8,181 nt of DNA from Actinomycetota bacterium (lineage in GTDB: Bacteria > Actinomycetota > Acidimicrobiia > Acidimicrobiales > RAAP-2): positions 1-8,181 of the forward strand of contig WLKR01000039.1 of assembly GCA_009701115.1 (NCBI GenBank). Direction: 5' to 3'. The notes beneath the pieces are model-generated. The model had not been told where the DNA came from and made no database searches. It was given only the letters and a program-made list of their open reading frames with translations. Positions 6,157-8,181 of the stretch are shown here, piece after piece. A program made the position numbers and the translations under genes. Within the stretch, counting starts at the first letter, position 1, and each line of letters begins with the position of its first letter.

Positions 6157-7303
6157 AGTTCGACGGTTGGAGTAACGCGGCGGCGTCCCACGCCGTCTTT
6201 GCAACTCCACTTCTATTATCGCCCACTGCGGTCACGTGGCCGAGTTTGCGTCCCGGACGCCACGACTTGCCGTAATCGTGGATGTTCGCGCCATCGATTT
6301 GGTGGGCCGCCTCGTAGTCGCCCGGGCGAGCGGTGCCAATGACATTGACCATCGTGACAAAGGCGCCGGTGGCGACAGGCGGCACTAAATCGAGTCCGGC
6401 CACGGCCCGCAGGTGATTCTCGAACTGGCTCGCGGTCGTGCCCTCAATAGTCCAGTGGCCAGAGTTATGTGGCCGGGTGGCCACTTCATTGATTAGAACA
6501 CCCTTCGAGGTAGAGAAGAGCTCAATTGCCAAGACGCCTACGGCATTGACGCGCATTGCCACGGCTCTAGCGATGCGTTCGGCCGCTTCGACAACGTCAG
6601 CACTCAACGTCGAGGGGTAATTAACTTCGACACACATACCATCACGCTGCACGGTGTCGACGACCGGGTACGCAACACTTTCACCGGTACGCCCAGTAAC
6701 GATGGAGACGGCCATTTCGGCCAGCATTGACACTCGCTCTTCAAGGACGACGGTACCGGCCGAGAGAAAGTTGGTGATTGTTTCGAGGGGATCGACGCCG
6801 GCGCCAAGTACGGCCACGCCCCGGCCGTCGTAGCCCCCGCGGGCCGACTTCACGACGACTCCTTCGGGGTGAGCGGTGATGAAGTCTTGAATCAGCGCTT
6901 CGTCAAAGTGGTCCAAAACCACGAAATCGGGAGTTGGCAGGCCTTCGGCGGCGAAAACTGTTCGCTGGTAGGCCTTGTCAACAGCGAATCGCAGTGCGTG
7001 TGAACTAGGAAAGACCGACCGCTCTTCGTCTTCGAGCGCGAGCACGGCCTCGAGATTGACGAGTTCGTGATCAAAGGTCGTGGCGTCGTTGCTTCGGGCA
7101 AACGTAATTACGTCGTCAAAGGAGTGGGCGGAGCCGAAGGCGACCTGGCGAAAATGTGAAATAGCGGCGTCATCACTCGAGGCCGCAAGTAGCGAGAGTT
7201 CTAGGGGGAGGGCTTCGGCCGCTTCGGCCATCATGAGAGCCAATTGGCCGGCGCCAATCACGCCTACGCTGGGATTACTGCGAGGGTCGATAACCTTCGG
7301 CAC
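6155..7303 (-). CDS. purK: N5-carboxyaminoimidazole ribonucleotide synthase
   Basis: PurK is an ATP-grasp enzyme that carboxylates AIR with bicarbonate and ATP to N5-CAIR, the substrate of PurE. Using GTG at 7303 the protein has 382 residues, within the family range. Motifs in order: VGVIGAGQLALMM (near 13-25), TTFDHELVN (75-83), KSARGGYDGRGVAVLG (152-167; the ATP-grasp glycine loop), AIELFSTSKGVLINEVATRPHNSGHW (259-284) and the SQFENHLRAV segment after it. The frame stays open upstream to a TTG at 7351, but that start would overlap the divergent oxidoreductase gene and add 16 residues unlike the family N-terminus. No Shine-Dalgarno site precedes the GTG, so a leaderless transcript is possible. 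First gene of purK-purE-YdjC-like. Confidence 0.92.
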   Translation of the reverse strand: MPKVIDPRSNPSVGVIGAGQLALMMAEAAEALPLELSLLAASSDDAAISHFRQVAFGSAHSFDDVITFARSNDATTFDHELVNLEAVLALEDEERSVFPSSHALRFAVDKAYQRTVFAAEGLPTPDFVVLDHFDEALIQDFITAHPEGVVVKSARGGYDGRGVAVLGAGVDPLETITNFLSAGTVVLEERVSMLAEMAVSIVTGRTGESVAYPVVDTVQRDGMCVEVNYPSTLSADVVEAAERIARAVAMRVNAVGVLAIELFSTSKGVLINEVATRPHNSGHWTIEGTTASQFENHLRAVAGLDLVPPVATGAFVTMVNVIGTARPGDYEAAHQIDGANIHDYGKSWRPGRKLGHVTAVGDNRSGVAKTAWDAAALLQPSN

Positions 7304-7338
7304 AACTAAAACGCTACAGGTAAAAAAAGGGAGATCCG
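7304..7338. promoter_or_regulatory. Short divergent promoter region between purK and the LLM oxidoreductase gene
   Basis: Only 35 bp separate the purK GTG from the oxidoreductase ATG. On the minus strand TAGCGT (7311-7316) fits a TANNNT -10 box placed 7 nt before the purK GTG, consistent with leaderless transcription. On the plus strand a run of seven A (7322-7328) and GGGAG (7329-7333) precede the ATG at 7339; GGGAG with a 5 nt spacer is a good ribosome site. TAAAAC (7307-7312) is a weak plus-strand -10 candidate without a good -35. Confidence 0.4.
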
Positions 7339-7348
7339 ATGCGCATCG
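7337..7348. repeat. Perfect 12 bp palindrome across the oxidoreductase start codon
   Basis: CGATGCGCATCG reads identically on both strands and contains the ATG at 7339. Part of it follows from an ordinary Met-Arg-Ile start (ATG CGC ATC), so it may be coincidence, but it lies in a crowded divergent control region and could bind a dimeric repressor or pair in the mRNA. Confidence 0.4.
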
Positions 7349-8181
7349 CAACAGGACTTGATGTTGATGGAACGATTGAACAGGTACTGACTCGGGCTAC
7401 CAAGCTTCGCGAGCAGGGATTCACCAGTCTCTGGGCCTCACAGATTTTTGGACCCGACACGCTGACGACCCTCGCCATCGTTGGTTACCAACTGCGCGAT
7501 CTCGACCTGGGTACGGCCGTGGTGCCGATTCAGCCCCGTCACCCCAACATGCTCGCGGCGCAGGCCCGCACCGTTGAAGGGGCCATTGGCGGCCACCTCA
7601 CCCTGGGCATCGGTCTCTCGCACAAGATGGTCGTAGAACGTATGTGGGGTATGTCATTTGAAAAGCCCGCGACCTACATGCGCGAGTACGTGGCCGCATT
7701 GGCGCCGATGTTGCGTGGCGAGGCCGTAACGACCAGCGGTGAGCGCGTGAGTGCCGTTGCAATGGGCCCACTCGGACCGAAGGACCCAGGAACACCAAGC
7801 CTGATCATCGCCGCACTCGGTTCGGTCATGTTGGACCTGGCCGGTCGCGAGGCCGACGGAACGGCCCTGTGGATGACCGGTCGCAAGACCATCGAGTCTC
7901 ACATCACTCCTCGTATCCGCGAAGCTGCTGAGGCCGCTGGGCGCCCTGCCCCGCGCATCATCTGCTCGCTCCCCATCGTTGTCACCGACGACGTTGATGG
8001 TGCGCGAGCACGCGTGAATGAGACCTACGCCATGTACGGCACCCTGCCGAGCTACCGGGCCATGCTTGACCGCGAAGGTGCCGTTGAGGTGGCCGACGCC
8101 GCATTGATTGGTAGCAAGGCTCAAGTACTCGAGATGATGCAGGGTCTGGCGGACGCTGGCGTGACGGAGTTCTCCGGTGCC
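7339..8181 (+). CDS. LLM-class F420-dependent oxidoreductase, 3'-truncated by window edge
   Basis: The frame from ATG 7339 is open to the window end (281 codons, no stop), so the C-terminus is missing, probably only a short stretch since relatives I recall are about 290-310 residues. It begins MRIATGLDVDGTIEQV and contains landmarks of the MSMEG_4879-like F420 oxidoreductase family: LWASQIFGPD (about 33-42), LGTAVVPIQPRHP (57-69), GGHLTLGIGLSHKMVV (83-98), MREYVAALAPMLRGE (114-128), ADGTALWMTGRKT (173-185) and YGTLPSYRAMLDREG (233-247). It is a luciferase-like TIM-barrel protein expected to use deazaflavin F420 in the cytosol; the substrate cannot be read from sequence. Related FMN-dependent LLM enzymes are the alternative. 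GGGAG lies 5 nt upstream. It is transcribed away from purK. Confidence 0.9.
   Translation, partial: MRIATGLDVDGTIEQVLTRATKLREQGFTSLWASQIFGPDTLTTLAIVGYQLRDLDLGTAVVPIQPRHPNMLAAQARTVEGAIGGHLTLGIGLSHKMVVERMWGMSFEKPATYMREYVAALAPMLRGEAVTTSGERVSAVAMGPLGPKDPGTPSLIIAALGSVMLDLAGREADGTALWMTGRKTIESHITPRIREAAEAAGRPAPRIICSLPIVVTDDVDGARARVNETYAMYGTLPSYRAMLDREGAVEVADAALIGSKAQVLEMMQGLADAGVTEFSGA

Noticed and set aside
7304..7351. N-terminal extension of purK to TTG at 7351
   Set aside because: The extra 16 residues do not resemble PurK, and the start would overlap the divergent oxidoreductase gene, which has its own good ribosome site.
7654..8124. Open frame of 156 codons on the minus strand
   Set aside because: It lies wholly inside the LLM oxidoreductase gene, which has clear family motifs; the minus-strand product resembles no family I know.
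1..8181. Mobile element, CRISPR array, toxin-antitoxin pair, defence island or RNA gene
   Set aside because: No transposase, integrase, direct-repeat array, long terminal inverted repeats, or tRNA/rRNA-like sequence was seen; nearly all sequence belongs to housekeeping or stress genes.

Overview
The window is a densely packed, ordinary-looking bacterial chromosome segment with moderately high GC (not counted). Three things suggest an actinobacterium: an F420-type LLM oxidoreductase of a family I know mainly from actinobacteria, a PspA-HtpX-PspAB cassette of actinobacterial type, and frequent GTG starts (six of nine visible starts). A member of the Acidimicrobiia is a reasonable guess, but nothing here proves the class. 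I saw no mobile element, CRISPR array, tRNA, rRNA or long repeat. The longest stretch without a gene is about 117 bp (4737-4853).

Layout. (1) 1-2519, plus strand: endonuclease IV (nfo, 5' end cut by the window edge), class II fumarase (fumC) and a small pterin-4a-carbinolamine dehydratase. They are tightly spaced (9 nt gap, then a 4 nt GTGA overlap) and look like one operon. (2) 2516-4736, minus strand: pspA, htpX and pspAB, an envelope-stress module with 2 nt and -1 nt junctions. Its last stop codon overlaps the stop codon of the dehydratase gene, so the two operons collide tail to tail with no intergenic space. (3) 4854-7303, minus strand: purK, purE and a YdjC/ChbG-like deacetylase-family gene. 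purK and purE perform the two-step carboxylation of AIR to CAIR in purine synthesis. The third gene overlaps purE by 4 nt and appears to have lost part of its metal site. (4) 7339-8181, plus strand: an F420-dependent LLM-class oxidoreductase, divergent from purK and cut by the right edge.

How the genes work together. PurK and PurE are consecutive enzymes. PspA (membrane-binding ESCRT-III-like scaffold), HtpX (membrane metalloprotease) and PspAB (PspA-associated protein of unknown biochemistry) probably act together in membrane maintenance. The nfo-fumC-dehydratase grouping has no obvious shared pathway. I found no clearly new multi-gene system. The items most worth a second look are the degenerate YdjC-like protein translationally coupled to purE, the poorly understood PspAB, and the dehydratase in a fumarase operon.
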